Position numbers and translations under genes: made by a program
The notes under the pieces: model-generated
What the model was told of the DNA's origin: nothing
Databases searched by the model: none
Seen by the model: only the letters and a program-made list of their open reading frames with translations
Part shown: positions 45,637 to 55,010 of the stretch, one piece after another
How positions within the stretch are numbered: the first letter of the stretch is position 1
Layout of the letters: the number at the start of each line of letters is the position of its first letter
Assembly: GCA_944325505.1 (NCBI GenBank)
Contig: CALVAJ010000002.1
Location: 62,001-126,000, forward strand
Length of the DNA stretch: 64,000 nt
Direction: 5' to 3'
From: an uncultured Bacteroidales bacterium
GTDB lineage: Bacteria > Bacteroidota > Bacteroidia > Bacteroidales > UBA932

Positions 45637-46710
45637 CTATTTAATATATTTAGCGACCTCGGCCTCGATTTCCTCGCCACGGAGATTGCGTTTGAGGATG
45701 GTCCCGTCCGGCCCGAAAAGGATGATATGAGGAATACCCTGGATACCGTACAGCTCGGTAGGAACCTGCTGTGCATTTATAATCTGCTTCCAGTTCACGC
45801 CGTAGACCTTTGCCGTGTCTTTTGTAGCCTGGGGCTGGTCCCATACCGCAACGCTCAACACCTCAAGTCCCTTCTTATGGTATTTGTTGTAGATATTCCT
45901 GATATTCGGGATCTCGGCCTTGCACGGTCCGCACCATGAAGCCCAGAAATCCACCAGGACATATTTCCCTTTACCTACATAGTCGGAGAACTTCACGCTC
46001 TTTCCGTCAGAATCCTCTATTGTAAAATCCTTGAACATCTTGCCTTCGGCAGTCTCCATGCGTATCCGGATATCAGCCCTCATCTTCTTCACGTCATCAG
46101 TCTGCTGGAGAGCCGGCGAAAGGAGGTTAAGCAAAGAATCTACCTTGGTGTCTTCTGCAAGCATCGAAGCCTGCTGGACAGCTACAAGAGAAATTATATT
46201 GTCGCTGTTCTCCTTTACAGTCTGTTCGTTGAAATCGACGAAAGAAGCAGTGACAGCCTCATAGTTGGCCTCCAATCTGGCATCCCTTTCATCATCCGAG
46301 AGGGATTCGTCAGACATAATTGCCTGAGCCTCAGTATTGAAGTCATTCATAATTGTCATCACCCTGTCCTGATAGGAAGAGAATTTCGCCTGTACAGACC
46401 CGGCTTTGCGCGAAACCGCCTTCGACTCGGCACCGATTACGACATCTATCTCCGTTCCGTCCGGGATGAACTGCACACCATAGTTTGCGGCCGCTACACT
46501 TCCGAAAACAAGAGGGTTGGCAGGAACCTCTACATAGAACTTGCCGTCTGTTACCGGAACAAGCGTATCGATCGACATCTCAGGAATCACCACATTCACC
46601 TCGTCTATCGCATCGGCATTTACTGTTCCTGAAATCCTGGTCACATCCGAAACCTGTGCGCAAGCAGCCAGGACAGCCCCGGCTGCTGCAATCGTTAAAA
46701 ACCTTTTCAT
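45637..46710 (-). CDS. TlpA-type thioredoxin lipoprotein with DUF4369 domain
   Basis: ATG 46710 is preferred; the frame runs three codons further to a TTG. The lipoprotein signal ends at Cys17 (AAC). An N-terminal beta domain of the DUF4369 kind (about 25-110) and a helical stretch precede a thioredoxin domain with the active-site WCGPC and the conserved TAKVYGV and GIPHIILFGPDG segments. It probably reduces disulfides in the periplasm. It has its own promoter at 46736-46766 inside the 3' intergenic gap of the DUF1080 gene, and 59 bases separate it from uvrC. Confidence 0.85.
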   Translation of the reverse strand: MKRFLTIAAAGAVLAACAQVSDVTRISGTVNADAIDEVNVVIPEMSIDTLVPVTDGKFYVEVPANPLVFGSVAAANYGVQFIPDGTEIDVVIGAESKAVSRKAGSVQAKFSSYQDRVMTIMNDFNTEAQAIMSDESLSDDERDARLEANYEAVTASFVDFNEQTVKENSDNIISLVAVQQASMLAEDTKVDSLLNLLSPALQQTDDVKKMRADIRIRMETAEGKMFKDFTIEDSDGKSVKFSDYVGKGKYVLVDFWASWCGPCKAEIPNIRNIYNKYHKKGLEVLSVAVWDQPQATKDTAKVYGVNWKQIINAQQVPTELYGIQGIPHIILFGPDGTILKRNLRGEEIEAEVAKYIK

Positions 46711-46735
46711 TTTTCTCAAATATTGTTTCCGGCTG

Positions 46736-46766
46736 CAAAAATATATTCAGAATCAGATTTTTGCAA
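46736..46766 (-). promoter_or_regulatory. Promoter of the TlpA-like gene
   Basis: Minus strand TTG (46766-46764), 20 bases, TATTTTTG (46743-46736), 26 bases before ATG 46710. The two elements start right after the stop of the preceding gene. Confidence 0.65.
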
Positions 46767-49625
46767 TTATTTGTCAAGATCCAGTACGCGGACATTGCGG
46801 AACTTGATGCCCGCGCCGTGGCCGAGGAAACCTATGTGGCCTTTCTCGTTGAACATTCCCGGATGGTTCTTGTGGTCGACAGTGTACGGGTTGTATTTGC
46901 TCCCGTCCGGAGCTACATTATGTCCCTGGCACGCCTCGCGCAGGTTGCCGTCAAGGATGACTTCTCCGTTCAGAGTGACAGTGATGCGGTCCCCCACAAC
47001 TTTGATTTCTTCGCTGTTCCACTCTCCGAGAGGCTTGTGTACAATCCTTTTGGCCGGAATTATGCCATAAGCCGAACCATGCACCTGGTATTCGTGCAGA
47101 TTCTTGTAGATAGGGTCATCATGGTCGAGAATCTGGCATTCGCACATACCCCAGTAGGCGGCGTCCTTCCCCATCGGAGTACGGATGCCGACCCCGTTGT
47201 TCACTCCCGGCTTTACAAAACAGAAATCGAACCTTAGAATGAAATCCCTGTACTCTTTCTTGGTATAGAGATTTCTGGTATCTCCGTATTTGGCTGTTAC
47301 GTAAATCGTACCGTTGACCGGAGTGTAACCCTCCATGTCCCCTGTCCATTTGGAAAGGTCAGTTCCGTCAAAAAGGACTTCGTATCCTGCCCTGGCCTCA
47401 TCTTCCGGCAGGACGAATTTCTCCGCAGGAGGCTGGAGGCCTGAGAGCATTTTCCTGATTTCATCCACCGCATATCCGTCATCGGCACCGCCCGCAGCTG
47501 CAAATACCTCCATGGCCTTTTCAAGAGCCGGCTTGAGCGCGTAGTAGTCGATTTCGTCCGCGGTGCGGGAAGCGATGGATTTTACTGCATTTGCAGCCCT
47601 GTATGCTGTCTGCGGGTCATCGAGATATTTCGCCGCAAGAAGGAATGCCGGCATCACAGGCGTTGTGGCAAGGGCATCCAGAACCTTGTTCTGCAGCTTG
47701 ACATCAGGGCCGGATTTCATTACGGCAGCATACCATGACTCTCTGGACATGTCGTCAAGACCGGAAGCGGACACCAGATCAACGACCCGGGCAAGTGCCG
47801 CACCGGCATTCTCCGGATCGGACCCTGCTATGGACATCAGCACATCGGCTGCAGCAATGTTGTCCACAGTCATCAGGGCGGAAAATGCTTCCTGTGCACC
47901 GACGCCTTCAGCATAAGCGCCCTTCAGATATTTTACCGCATCTTTTGTCGCAGACTGTGCCAGAACCGGATAATACAGGTACGGCTTGCCGCTTTCCCCG
48001 ATAAGGGCCATGGCTTCTTCGTACTGCTGTTCCGGAGCAAGGGTCATAAGGGCACCGGCCAGAGCCGACTGCAGGGCAGCGACCTTGAAATCGGTGTCGG
48101 CTTTTTCCAGCAAGGATCCAAGCCTGCCGCAGTCTTCAGGAGCGACCACTCCTTCAAGTGTCATGTATGCGGTCTTTCTCACCATGCTGTCATCCGAATC
48201 AAGCAGGGAGAATACCTGAGGAGCCAGTCCGGTCATCCGTCTGACGGAAGCAAGAGAGAGAGCATACCCTACAGCCTGAGAATCGCTTCCTTCCAGGACA
48301 GACTGCAGTCTGCTTTCCAGGTCTCCGTCAAAAGACAGCAGAGCCCTGTAGGCAGCCTGCGCATAATCCGCATCACCGGAAAGCTGGGCCACAAGAGCAT
48401 CGGCGGCCTTATCTCCCCCAATCATGCCTGCTGCCCCGACAGCAGCGATTACGAGCTCCGGAGAAGCCGTTTTCCCGGCATTTTCACCTGCATATTCAGG
48501 GATATATGCCAATACATCCGGAAGCAGGCGGCTCACCTTATGCGCTCCGGTCCAGTTCACTATATCCGTTTTAACACCGTCATCAGCAGTCTCCAGAAGT
48601 TTTGACAGACCTGCGCACAGACAGTCATCCTCAATGAACCTTGCACCGTACTCCAGCGCTGCACAGCGGTATTCCCTGTCAGGACTTTTAGCTGCGGCAA
48701 GAATATATTTTCCGGCCAGGGCCCCCTGGACTGATACAAGAATCTCCAGCGCTGCACAGCGGATATTGGTATCATCGGATTTCAGGAGTTTTCTGGCCCC
48801 GGAAATAGCGGCAGATGCATTGCCGTTCTCTGCAAGCCGCTGCAGAAGAGTGACATAATCATATATGGAAGCCTTTTTCAGGAAGTTCAGGGAAGCCTCG
48901 CTTCCGCAGCAGGCCAGGGCATGCAGATATGTCCTCATATCCGGAGTATCCGCCTTGCTGGACGGATCCGAATCTTCATCCGCATTTCTGTCAAGGTCCT
49001 GAATCCATGCAAGCAGGTAAGGCTCGGCAGCGGCAAGACCTTTTTCCGCAGCAGCATAAGCAAGCAAAGGTCTTGATGCGCCGTCAGACTCTATCAGGTC
49101 CATTATGGCTTCATCGCTTCCTTCAATGGAAATCAAGGCATTGACGGCTACTGATCCGAGGGTGGGGTCACCGGCATATTCAAGAAATACGGGAATATCA
49201 TCTGCCGTAGCCAGAAGTCTGAACAGGGACAGCAGTAAAGCTTTATTGGCGGTATCCCCGCATTTTTCCAGCCCCGCGGCAAGACCCGCCCTGACAGGTG
49301 TGGCATAAGCCTCATTTCCGTTTGCGCAGGCAAAATTCACGATTCCGTTCAAGGCATACTCCACCAGGGCGTTCTGTCCTTCAGAAGCCGGGACAAGCAT
49401 TCCGGCAAGCAGCTCCACGGATTCCGGAGCAGATCCGGCGATGTCGGACATCTCTCCGTAAAGGTCCTCAGAAGTCTGGGCAGGAAGCTGCGCAAGGGCA
49501 TCCTGTACGATTGTAAGGGTTGTCCTCTGCCGGGCATCCTGAGCTCCGGCATGTATGGAAGCCAGGCCCGGCACTGCCAATGTCAGTATTATTGATAATA
49601 TGGTCTTTTTCATCTTTACAGTCAT
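46767..49625 (-). CDS. HEAT-repeat protein fused to a DUF1080 (3-keto-disaccharide hydrolase-type) domain
   Basis: 952 residues. A signal peptide (ending near HAGAQ; ATG 49613 is a second start) is followed by about 700 residues of alpha-helical HEAT-like repeats with recurring ALxxL and D-rich turns, and then a C-terminal DUF1080 beta-sandwich (VLFDGTDLSKWTGDM at its start, NNGVGIRTP, EWNSEEIKVVGDRI, FLGHGAGIKFRNVRV at its end). DUF1080 domains are assigned to 3-keto-glycoside hydrolysis in some systems. The Gfo/Idh oxidoreductase next to it could make the 3-keto substrate. The fusion of a long helical scaffold to this domain suggests binding of a larger partner. Pathway is inference. Confidence 0.8.
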   Translation of the reverse strand: MTVKMKKTILSIILTLAVPGLASIHAGAQDARQRTTLTIVQDALAQLPAQTSEDLYGEMSDIAGSAPESVELLAGMLVPASEGQNALVEYALNGIVNFACANGNEAYATPVRAGLAAGLEKCGDTANKALLLSLFRLLATADDIPVFLEYAGDPTLGSVAVNALISIEGSDEAIMDLIESDGASRPLLAYAAAEKGLAAAEPYLLAWIQDLDRNADEDSDPSSKADTPDMRTYLHALACCGSEASLNFLKKASIYDYVTLLQRLAENGNASAAISGARKLLKSDDTNIRCAALEILVSVQGALAGKYILAAAKSPDREYRCAALEYGARFIEDDCLCAGLSKLLETADDGVKTDIVNWTGAHKVSRLLPDVLAYIPEYAGENAGKTASPELVIAAVGAAGMIGGDKAADALVAQLSGDADYAQAAYRALLSFDGDLESRLQSVLEGSDSQAVGYALSLASVRRMTGLAPQVFSLLDSDDSMVRKTAYMTLEGVVAPEDCGRLGSLLEKADTDFKVAALQSALAGALMTLAPEQQYEEAMALIGESGKPYLYYPVLAQSATKDAVKYLKGAYAEGVGAQEAFSALMTVDNIAAADVLMSIAGSDPENAGAALARVVDLVSASGLDDMSRESWYAAVMKSGPDVKLQNKVLDALATTPVMPAFLLAAKYLDDPQTAYRAANAVKSIASRTADEIDYYALKPALEKAMEVFAAAGGADDGYAVDEIRKMLSGLQPPAEKFVLPEDEARAGYEVLFDGTDLSKWTGDMEGYTPVNGTIYVTAKYGDTRNLYTKKEYRDFILRFDFCFVKPGVNNGVGIRTPMGKDAAYWGMCECQILDHDDPIYKNLHEYQVHGSAYGIIPAKRIVHKPLGEWNSEEIKVVGDRITVTLNGEVILDGNLREACQGHNVAPDGSKYNPYTVDHKNHPGMFNEKGHIGFLGHGAGIKFRNVRVLDLDK

Positions 49626-49663
49626 TAAGGTTAATTATCGTTAAACGGGATAGTTCTTCCGCC

Positions 49664-50962
49664 CTACAGGCTCCAGGTACCTCTCATCGGCTGGTCTATC
49701 AGTCTGTTGGCAGCCTCATCCCCGATGAAAAGCTGGCTCTTAGGGTCAAAATGCAGGGTCCTGCCCAGGCGGAGTGCGCATACACCCATGTTCACAATGG
49801 TAGAACTGTGATGGCCGTTCTCCTCATTGAGGGCGAATCTCTTCCTTGTCTTGACGCAGTCGATGAAGTCCGTGTTCTGCGGCTCCGGATCAGGCATCTC
49901 GGCAATAAGCTCCATCACGTTAGGAATCGTACTCTCGAAGCCTTTGTAAACCTTGCCTTTCGGACCTTCGATATAAGGGACTTTGCCCTGACTCTCGAAT
50001 CCCTCGCCCTCAAGGATGATCTTGCAGCCGTCCTCATACGTATAGGTAATGCTGCGCCATATGCCTATGGCGTCCGGATGCTGCTGAGGTGCGTCGACCT
50101 CTACCTTTACAGGGAAAGTATCGTCTTTCCCGAGTATGTACTGAACCGGATCTATATAGTGCTGGCCCATATCACCGAGTCCGCCGCCGTCATAGTCCCA
50201 GTATCCACGGAAAGTCTGGTGGACACGGTGCGGGTTGTACGGCTTGTAAGGAGCCGGGCCGAGCCAGAAATCATAGTCCAGACAGGACGGGACAGGCTCC
50301 GGGACCAGGTTCTCCTTCCCTGTCCAGTAGAACTTCCATGTAAAACCTGTCGCACCGGAAATGCGGACCGTAAGCGGCCATCCCAGCAGACCGCTGTCGA
50401 CCAGTTTTTTCAAAGGCTCCACTGTCGTCCCGAGACCATAGAAAGTATCCTTGAACCGGAACCATGTATTCAGGCGGAAAATCCTTCCGTTCCTCTTCAC
50501 GGCCTCCATCACCCGCTTGCTTTCCCCGATGGTGCGGGTCATAGGCTTCTCGCAGAAGATGTCCTTTCCCGCCCGGGCGGCTTCCATAGCCATAATCCCA
50601 TGCCAGTGCGGAGGAGTTGCTATGTGCACTACATCCACATTCGGATCATGTATAAGGTCGCGGAAATCATGATAGGTCTTCAATGTTTCCCCGAATTTCG
50701 ACTTGGCCAGGTCCACGCCTTTCTGCAGGTGCTCCGAATCCACATCGCAGATGGCTACCAGACGGCAGCGCTCATCGCTGGTGAAATGGTTCGACGACCG
50801 GCCTATACCCCCGACGCCTATAATTCCTTTCGTAAGCTGGTCACTCGGGGCAACATACCTTTTGTCGCCGCCCATAGCTCCGAATACATGTCTTGGAAGA
50901 ATAGTGAACAGGGCAACGCCGGCCCCGGCCTTCTTCAGAAAACTTCTTCTGCTTTCGTCCAT
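49664..50962 (-). CDS. Gfo/Idh/MocA-family oxidoreductase with Tat signal
   Basis: 432 residues with a twin-arginine signal (SRRSFLKK, then a hydrophobic stretch), so it is exported folded with its cofactor. The Rossmann fold has GVGGIGRSS; the catalytic Lys lies in CEKPMTRT; the C-terminal domain contains GGLGDMGQHYIDP. Family members oxidise or reduce sugars with NAD(P). Encoded between a DUF5009 acyltransferase-like gene and the HEAT-DUF1080 gene with 35-38 base gaps. A role in making 3-keto-sugars for the DUF1080 partner is inference. Confidence 0.88.
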   Translation of the reverse strand: MDESRRSFLKKAGAGVALFTILPRHVFGAMGGDKRYVAPSDQLTKGIIGVGGIGRSSNHFTSDERCRLVAICDVDSEHLQKGVDLAKSKFGETLKTYHDFRDLIHDPNVDVVHIATPPHWHGIMAMEAARAGKDIFCEKPMTRTIGESKRVMEAVKRNGRIFRLNTWFRFKDTFYGLGTTVEPLKKLVDSGLLGWPLTVRISGATGFTWKFYWTGKENLVPEPVPSCLDYDFWLGPAPYKPYNPHRVHQTFRGYWDYDGGGLGDMGQHYIDPVQYILGKDDTFPVKVEVDAPQQHPDAIGIWRSITYTYEDGCKIILEGEGFESQGKVPYIEGPKGKVYKGFESTIPNVMELIAEMPDPEPQNTDFIDCVKTRKRFALNEENGHHSSTIVNMGVCALRLGRTLHFDPKSQLFIGDEAANRLIDQPMRGTWSL

Positions 50963-50997
50963 AGCTGTTCTGATTTTGAAATATTGGTTATCAGTAA

Positions 50998-52107
50998 TTA
51001 TACTTTAAGGAAGACTTTATGACGGTACAGGAAATAAAGAAAAAGCCAGCAGGCTGCCATATATCCGGCATCACTGACTACGGCCGACAGTTCCGGAGGG
51101 CATATGCCTTCCAGCCCCCCGAGGAAGAATTTCTGTATCCCGTCGAAACTTATTATTCTCTGGGCCAGATAGATAGTGATGGAATTCAAACCGACCACCC
51201 TAAAGAACAGGGTCCATTTCCGGAATCCCCGCACATCGGTCATATAATAGAAAAGGGAAAACAGCCCAAGGGAATACGCCCCGACCACACACACAAAGGA
51301 ACTTGTCCACAGCTTCTTGTTCACCGGGAAAACAGTACTCCACAGGAGGCCGGCTGCCAGGAGTGCGGCAGCAGCCAGGAGCATGTAAAGCGATTTCCTG
51401 CCGCCCGGAATCTTCTCCTCCGGGATACGGACAAACTCCCCTGTGAACATCCCGAGCATGGCTGTAACGACCGCCGGCAATGTACTCAGGATGCCTTCCG
51501 GATCGAATGTCCCGGAAAGGATTGCCCCCGGAAGGAAAAGGCGGTCGACATACCCTGCCAGATTGCCCTCGAACGAGAAAGGGCCGCTTCCGGCAGGCGC
51601 GTCAGGAGCAGGGCAGAGCCACAGGAGCAGCCAGTATCCCACGAGAATGGCGACAGCTGTCAGCGCCCTTGCTTTCGTTTTGAAATTTATGAAAAGAAGA
51701 GCGGCAAACATCCATGCAAGCCCGATACGTCCCAGCACGCTCGCTATCCTCAAATGCGTGAAATCCAGATTAAAGAACCCGTTGTAAACGACTCCGAGAA
51801 ACACCAGCACAGCCGCCCTTTTGAATATCTTCAGGTAAATGCGGCGGAGAGGGACTCCGGATGCCACCTGCTTCGCATAGGAAAAGGGGAACGATATCCC
51901 TGCAATGAAAAGAAACAGGGGAAATATAGTGTCATGGTGCAAAAGCCCGTGCCACTCTACATGGGACATGGTCCCGGCAAGCCATGAATCCTCCCCTCCG
52001 GGAAAAAGACAGCACAGAGATACGACGAGCGGAGTGAGGCCCATGATAAAAAGCATGTCAAATCCTCTGAGCGCATCAAGAGAAGCAAGACGTCCCGACT
52101 GTTCCAT
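50998..52107 (-). CDS. DUF5009/HGSNAT-like membrane acyltransferase
   Basis: 369 residues, about ten membrane helices, beginning GRLASLDALRGFDMLFIMGL and with HHDTIFPLFLFIAGISFPFSY, the hallmark of heparan-alpha-glucosaminide N-acetyltransferase-like (NagX/DUF5009) proteins. These transfer acetyl groups to sugars across the inner membrane. It is the first gene of the leftward operon with the Gfo/Idh and HEAT-DUF1080 genes, suggesting handling of an acetylated or amino sugar; the substrate is unknown. Confidence 0.85.
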   Translation of the reverse strand: MEQSGRLASLDALRGFDMLFIMGLTPLVVSLCCLFPGGEDSWLAGTMSHVEWHGLLHHDTIFPLFLFIAGISFPFSYAKQVASGVPLRRIYLKIFKRAAVLVFLGVVYNGFFNLDFTHLRIASVLGRIGLAWMFAALLFINFKTKARALTAVAILVGYWLLLWLCPAPDAPAGSGPFSFEGNLAGYVDRLFLPGAILSGTFDPEGILSTLPAVVTAMLGMFTGEFVRIPEEKIPGGRKSLYMLLAAAALLAAGLLWSTVFPVNKKLWTSSFVCVVGAYSLGLFSLFYYMTDVRGFRKWTLFFRVVGLNSITIYLAQRIISFDGIQKFFLGGLEGICPPELSAVVSDAGYMAACWLFLYFLYRHKVFLKV

Positions 52108-52141
52108 CAGCAGTTGTTATAATATATGGTTAACATAACAA

Positions 52142-52191
52142 GTTTCGAAATGGAGCCGCCATACCGCTTCCGTTTCGAAACCCCAAAGTTA
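52142..52191 (-). promoter_or_regulatory. -7 element and twin GTTTCGAAA repeats before the DUF5009 operon
   Basis: Minus strand TAACTTTG (52191-52184) fits TAnnTTTG. Downstream of it, in the 5' leader, GTTTCGAAA occurs twice (52142-52150 and 52172-52180), centres 30 bp apart, each containing the palindrome TTTCGAAA. This is about three helical turns, suitable for a cooperative repressor. The rest of the 272-base gap (52192-52322) is AT-rich with no gene. Confidence 0.45.
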
Positions 52192-52322
52192 GTAAAAAAT
52201 CAGAAGCTGTTTAAAATTTTGTCGATATAAATTTTATGAGAGATTTCAAATGTGAAAATACTGCTATACAGACGTCCTCCTCCTCAATGCCTTGCATTTT
52301 GCTAATTATTACATATCATAAA

Positions 52323-52359
52323 GGGGGCTGTGTCAAAATGAATGTTTGACACAGCCCCC
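52323..52359 (-). terminator. 15-bp hairpin after rpsC
   Basis: GGGGGCTGTGTCAAA (52323-52337) pairs perfectly with TTTGACACAGCCCCC (52345-52359) over a 7-base loop. It lies 20 bases beyond the rpsC stop. The minus-strand T-run is short. It is the end of the upstream half of the split ribosomal operon. Confidence 0.75.
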
Positions 52360-52379
52360 CGATAAATATCCAGACAAAA

Positions 52380-53132
52380 TTATTTGCTGTCCTTGCGGTC
52401 TCCCCTGCGGCGGTCACCCCTGCGGCGGTCTCCGCGGCCTCCGCGGTTCTGTCCGCCCTGCTGTGCGTGTGCACCTGCAGCTACCCCTGCGTTAGGGGAG
52501 AGGTCCCTCTTGCCGTAGACTTCGCCGTTGCAGATCCATACCTTGATACCGAGAACACCGACCTTGGTGTGGGCCTCGGCCAGGGCATAGTCAATATCAG
52601 CACGGAATGTATGGAGCGGAGTACGTCCCTCCTTGAACATTTCGCTTCTGGCCATCTCAGCGCCGCCGAGACGTCCGCTGATCTGTACCTTGATACCTTC
52701 TGCGCCCACTTTCATGGTAGTGGCGACTGCCATCTTGATGGCCCTCCTGTATGATACACGGCCTTCAATCTGACGTGCGATGTTGTCTGCCACGATGTGT
52801 GCGTCTACTTCAGGCTTCTTAACCTCGAAGATGTTGATCTGAACATCTTTCTTGGTTACTTTCTTGAGCTCTTCCTTGAGCTTGTCTACCTCTGCTCCGC
52901 CTTTTCCGATGATGACACCCGGACGAGCGGCATGGATAGTCACAGTGATGAGCTTGAGGGTCCTCTCGATGACGATCTTTGAAAGGCTTGCCTTTGCAAG
53001 ACGGTTTACGAGATATTTACGGATTTCGTAGTCCTCTGCGATCTTCTCCGCATAGTTACCACCACACCAGTTAGAGTCCCAACCACGGGTGATACCGATT
53101 CTGTTGCTGATAGGATTTGTTTTCTGTCCCAT
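52380..53132 (-). CDS. rpsC: 30S ribosomal protein S3 with RG-rich tail
   Basis: 250 residues: KH domain ([17 protein letters not shown]) and S3 C domain ([18 protein letters not shown]). The last 30 residues are an Arg/Gly/Asp repeat ([14 protein letters not shown]). In most bacteria rplP follows; here a hairpin and a leftward, unrelated operon do. Confidence 0.97.
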   Translation of the reverse strand: MGQKTNPISNRIGITRGWDSNWCGGNYAEKIAEDYEIRKYLVNRLAKASLSKIVIERTLKLITVTIHAARPGVIIGKGGAEVDKLKEELKKVTKKDVQINIFEVKKPEVDAHIVADNIARQIEGRVSYRRAIKMAVATTMKVGAEGIKVQISGRLGGAEMARSEMFKEGRTPLHTFRADIDYALAEAHTKVGVLGIKVWICNGEVYGKRDLSPNAGVAAGAHAQQGGQNRGGRGDRRRGDRRRGDRKDSK

Positions 53133-53135
53133 AAT

Positions 53136-53555
53136 TTATTCCTCCACTGATGCTGGTTTCCTTGTATCGAGGATGATGGTAATGTGGTTTGAACGCTTGC
53201 GGATCCTGCCGGCCCTTCCCTGCGGACAAGGACGGATTCTCTTGAGCGTACGGCCTTCATTTACCATGAGGGTCTTGATATATACATTACCGTTATCCAG
53301 TTCTTTTGTATTGTCCGGGTTCTTTGCCTCCCAGTTTGCGATGGCACTGCGAAGAACCTTCGAAAGTGCTATGGAAGCGTGCTTCTTTGAATATTTGAGG
53401 ATATCCAGTGCACGGTTCACTTCAACACCTCTCACGATATCGGCTACAAGACGCATCTTGCGAGGTGAGGTAGGTACATCATTCAGCTTTGCGATGGCTG
53501 TCTGTTTCTTTATCTCTTTAAGCCTCTCGGCCATTTGTCTTTTACGAGCTCCCAT
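53136..53555 (-). CDS. rplV: 50S ribosomal protein L22
   Basis: 139 residues with the L22 loop (VNEGRTLKRIRPCPQGRAGRI) that lines the exit tunnel; an N-terminal extension (MGARKRQMAERLKEIKKQT) precedes the fold. Three bases separate it from rpsC. Confidence 0.97.
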   Translation of the reverse strand: MGARKRQMAERLKEIKKQTAIAKLNDVPTSPRKMRLVADIVRGVEVNRALDILKYSKKHASIALSKVLRSAIANWEAKNPDNTKELDNGNVYIKTLMVNEGRTLKRIRPCPQGRAGRIRKRSNHITIILDTRKPASVEE

Positions 53556-53576
53556 AATTACAATTTCATTTTAAAA

Positions 53577-53846
53577 TTATTTACGATTGCCCGAATGGCC
53601 TCTGAATGTTCTTGTCGGAGCGAACTCGCCGAGCTTGTGGCCAACCATGTTCTCCGTAACGTAAACAGGAATAAACTTGTTTCCATTATGAACTGCGATA
53701 GTGTGACCCACAAAGTCAGGAGAGATCATACTTGCGCGTGACCAAGTCTTGACAACCTCTTTCTTCATGCTACCTTCATTCATAGCAAGAATTTTCTTTT
53801 CCAGGCTTTCCTGAATATAAGGACCTTTTCTTAATGAACGACTCAT
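53577..53846 (-). CDS. rpsS: 30S ribosomal protein S19
   Basis: 89 residues with [15 protein letters not shown] and [17 protein letters not shown]. It contacts the 30S head next to S13. Confidence 0.97.
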   Translation of the reverse strand: MSRSLRKGPYIQESLEKKILAMNEGSMKKEVVKTWSRASMISPDFVGHTIAVHNGNKFIPVYVTENMVGHKLGEFAPTRTFRGHSGNRK

Positions 53847-53868
53847 AATCTCTAAAGTTTAATTCCGG

Positions 53869-54693
53869 TTATTTTTTCCTTCTTTCAATAATGAACTTAT
53901 TTGAAGTGCTCTTAGGATTACGTGTCTTGTAGCCCTTAGCCGGCATGCCTTTGCGTGAACGCGGATGTCCTCCGGATGCACGTCCTTCACCACCACCCAT
54001 AGGGTGATCTACCGGGTTCATTACGACACCGCGGTTGCGAGGACGGCGGCCGAGCCACCTGTTGCGTCCCGCTTTACCGTGAGACTCCAAATTGTGGTCT
54101 GGATTGGATACTGTTCCCACAGTTGCACGGCAGGTAACGAGCACCATCCTTGTCTCGCCTGAAGGCAGACGGAGGACAGCATGTTTTCCTTCACGTGCTG
54201 CGAGCTGTGCATATGCTCCGGCGCTGCGTGCCATAGCGGCACCCTGGCCCGGATGAAGCTCGATGTTGTGGATAAGAGTACCGAGCGGAATTTCAGAGAG
54301 AGGAAGAGTGTTCCCGACCTCAGGAGCGACTCCTGCTCCGGAAGCGATTACCTGTCCTACCTTCAGTCCGTTTGGCGCAATGATATATCTCTTTTCGCCA
54401 TCTTCATATTTTACCAATGCGATACGTGCGCTGCGGTTCGGATCGTACTCGATGGTGAGCACCTCTGCCTTGCAGTTGTCCTTGTCGCGCAGGAAATCGA
54501 TGATACGGTACATTCTCTTGTGCCCGCCACCGATGTAGCGCATTGTCATTTTACCCTGGTTGTTACGTCCGCCTGACTTCTTGAGAGGGGCAAGCAACGG
54601 TTTGTACGGGGTCTTGCAGGTAATGTCATCGAATGCACTGATTACCTTGTTTCTCTGTCCGGGAGTTACCGGTTTGAATTTTCTTACTGCCAT
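53869..54693 (-). CDS. rplB: 50S ribosomal protein L2
   Basis: 274 residues: [19 protein letters not shown], the [23 protein letters not shown] region and the C-terminal [20 protein letters not shown] that supports the peptidyl-transferase centre. Fifteen bases follow from rplW. Confidence 0.98.
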   Translation of the reverse strand: MAVRKFKPVTPGQRNKVISAFDDITCKTPYKPLLAPLKKSGGRNNQGKMTMRYIGGGHKRMYRIIDFLRDKDNCKAEVLTIEYDPNRSARIALVKYEDGEKRYIIAPNGLKVGQVIASGAGVAPEVGNTLPLSEIPLGTLIHNIELHPGQGAAMARSAGAYAQLAAREGKHAVLRLPSGETRMVLVTCRATVGTVSNPDHNLESHGKAGRNRWLGRRPRNRGVVMNPVDHPMGGGEGRASGGHPRSRKGMPAKGYKTRNPKSTSNKFIIERRKK

Positions 54694-54707
54694 TTCCTGT
54701 TCCCCCT

Positions 54708-54998
54708 TTAAATGTTAGCATAGAAATCTATCTTGTCTTCGCCGGCAAGAGTCACATATGCTTTCTTATAGTGATTCATGCGGCCTCTCAGAACCCCTGC
54801 CTTGGTAAAGCGGGATTTCTTTTTCCCGTGATAGTTCAGCGTATTCACCGAAGCTACGCTCACGTTGTACATCTGCTCTACCGCAGTCTTGATCTGAAGC
54901 TTGTTCGCCTCACGGTCTACGATAAAGCCGTAGCGGTTCAACTTCTCGCCTTGAACCGTCATTTTTTCTGTTACTATTGGCTTAATTATGATTCCCAT
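54708..54998 (-). CDS. rplW: 50S ribosomal protein L23
   Basis: 96 residues: [11 protein letters not shown] at the start, [22 protein letters not shown], and a short basic tail. It is a docking site for SRP and trigger factor at the exit tunnel. Confidence 0.96.
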   Translation of the reverse strand: MGIIIKPIVTEKMTVQGEKLNRYGFIVDREANKLQIKTAVEQMYNVSVASVNTLNYHGKKKSRFTKAGVLRGRMNHYKKAYVTLAGEDKIDFYANI

Positions 54999-55010
54999 CT
55001 CTCAATCTTT

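Noticed and set aside
49520..51022. 500-codon open frame on the plus strand
   Set aside because: Antisense to the Gfo/Idh gene and without a family match.
36231..52379. The 16-kb block as a genomic island
   Set aside because: It holds core genes (uppP, ftsX, acpP, uvrC) with ordinary composition and no integrase, transposase or flanking repeats, so island insertion is unlikely.
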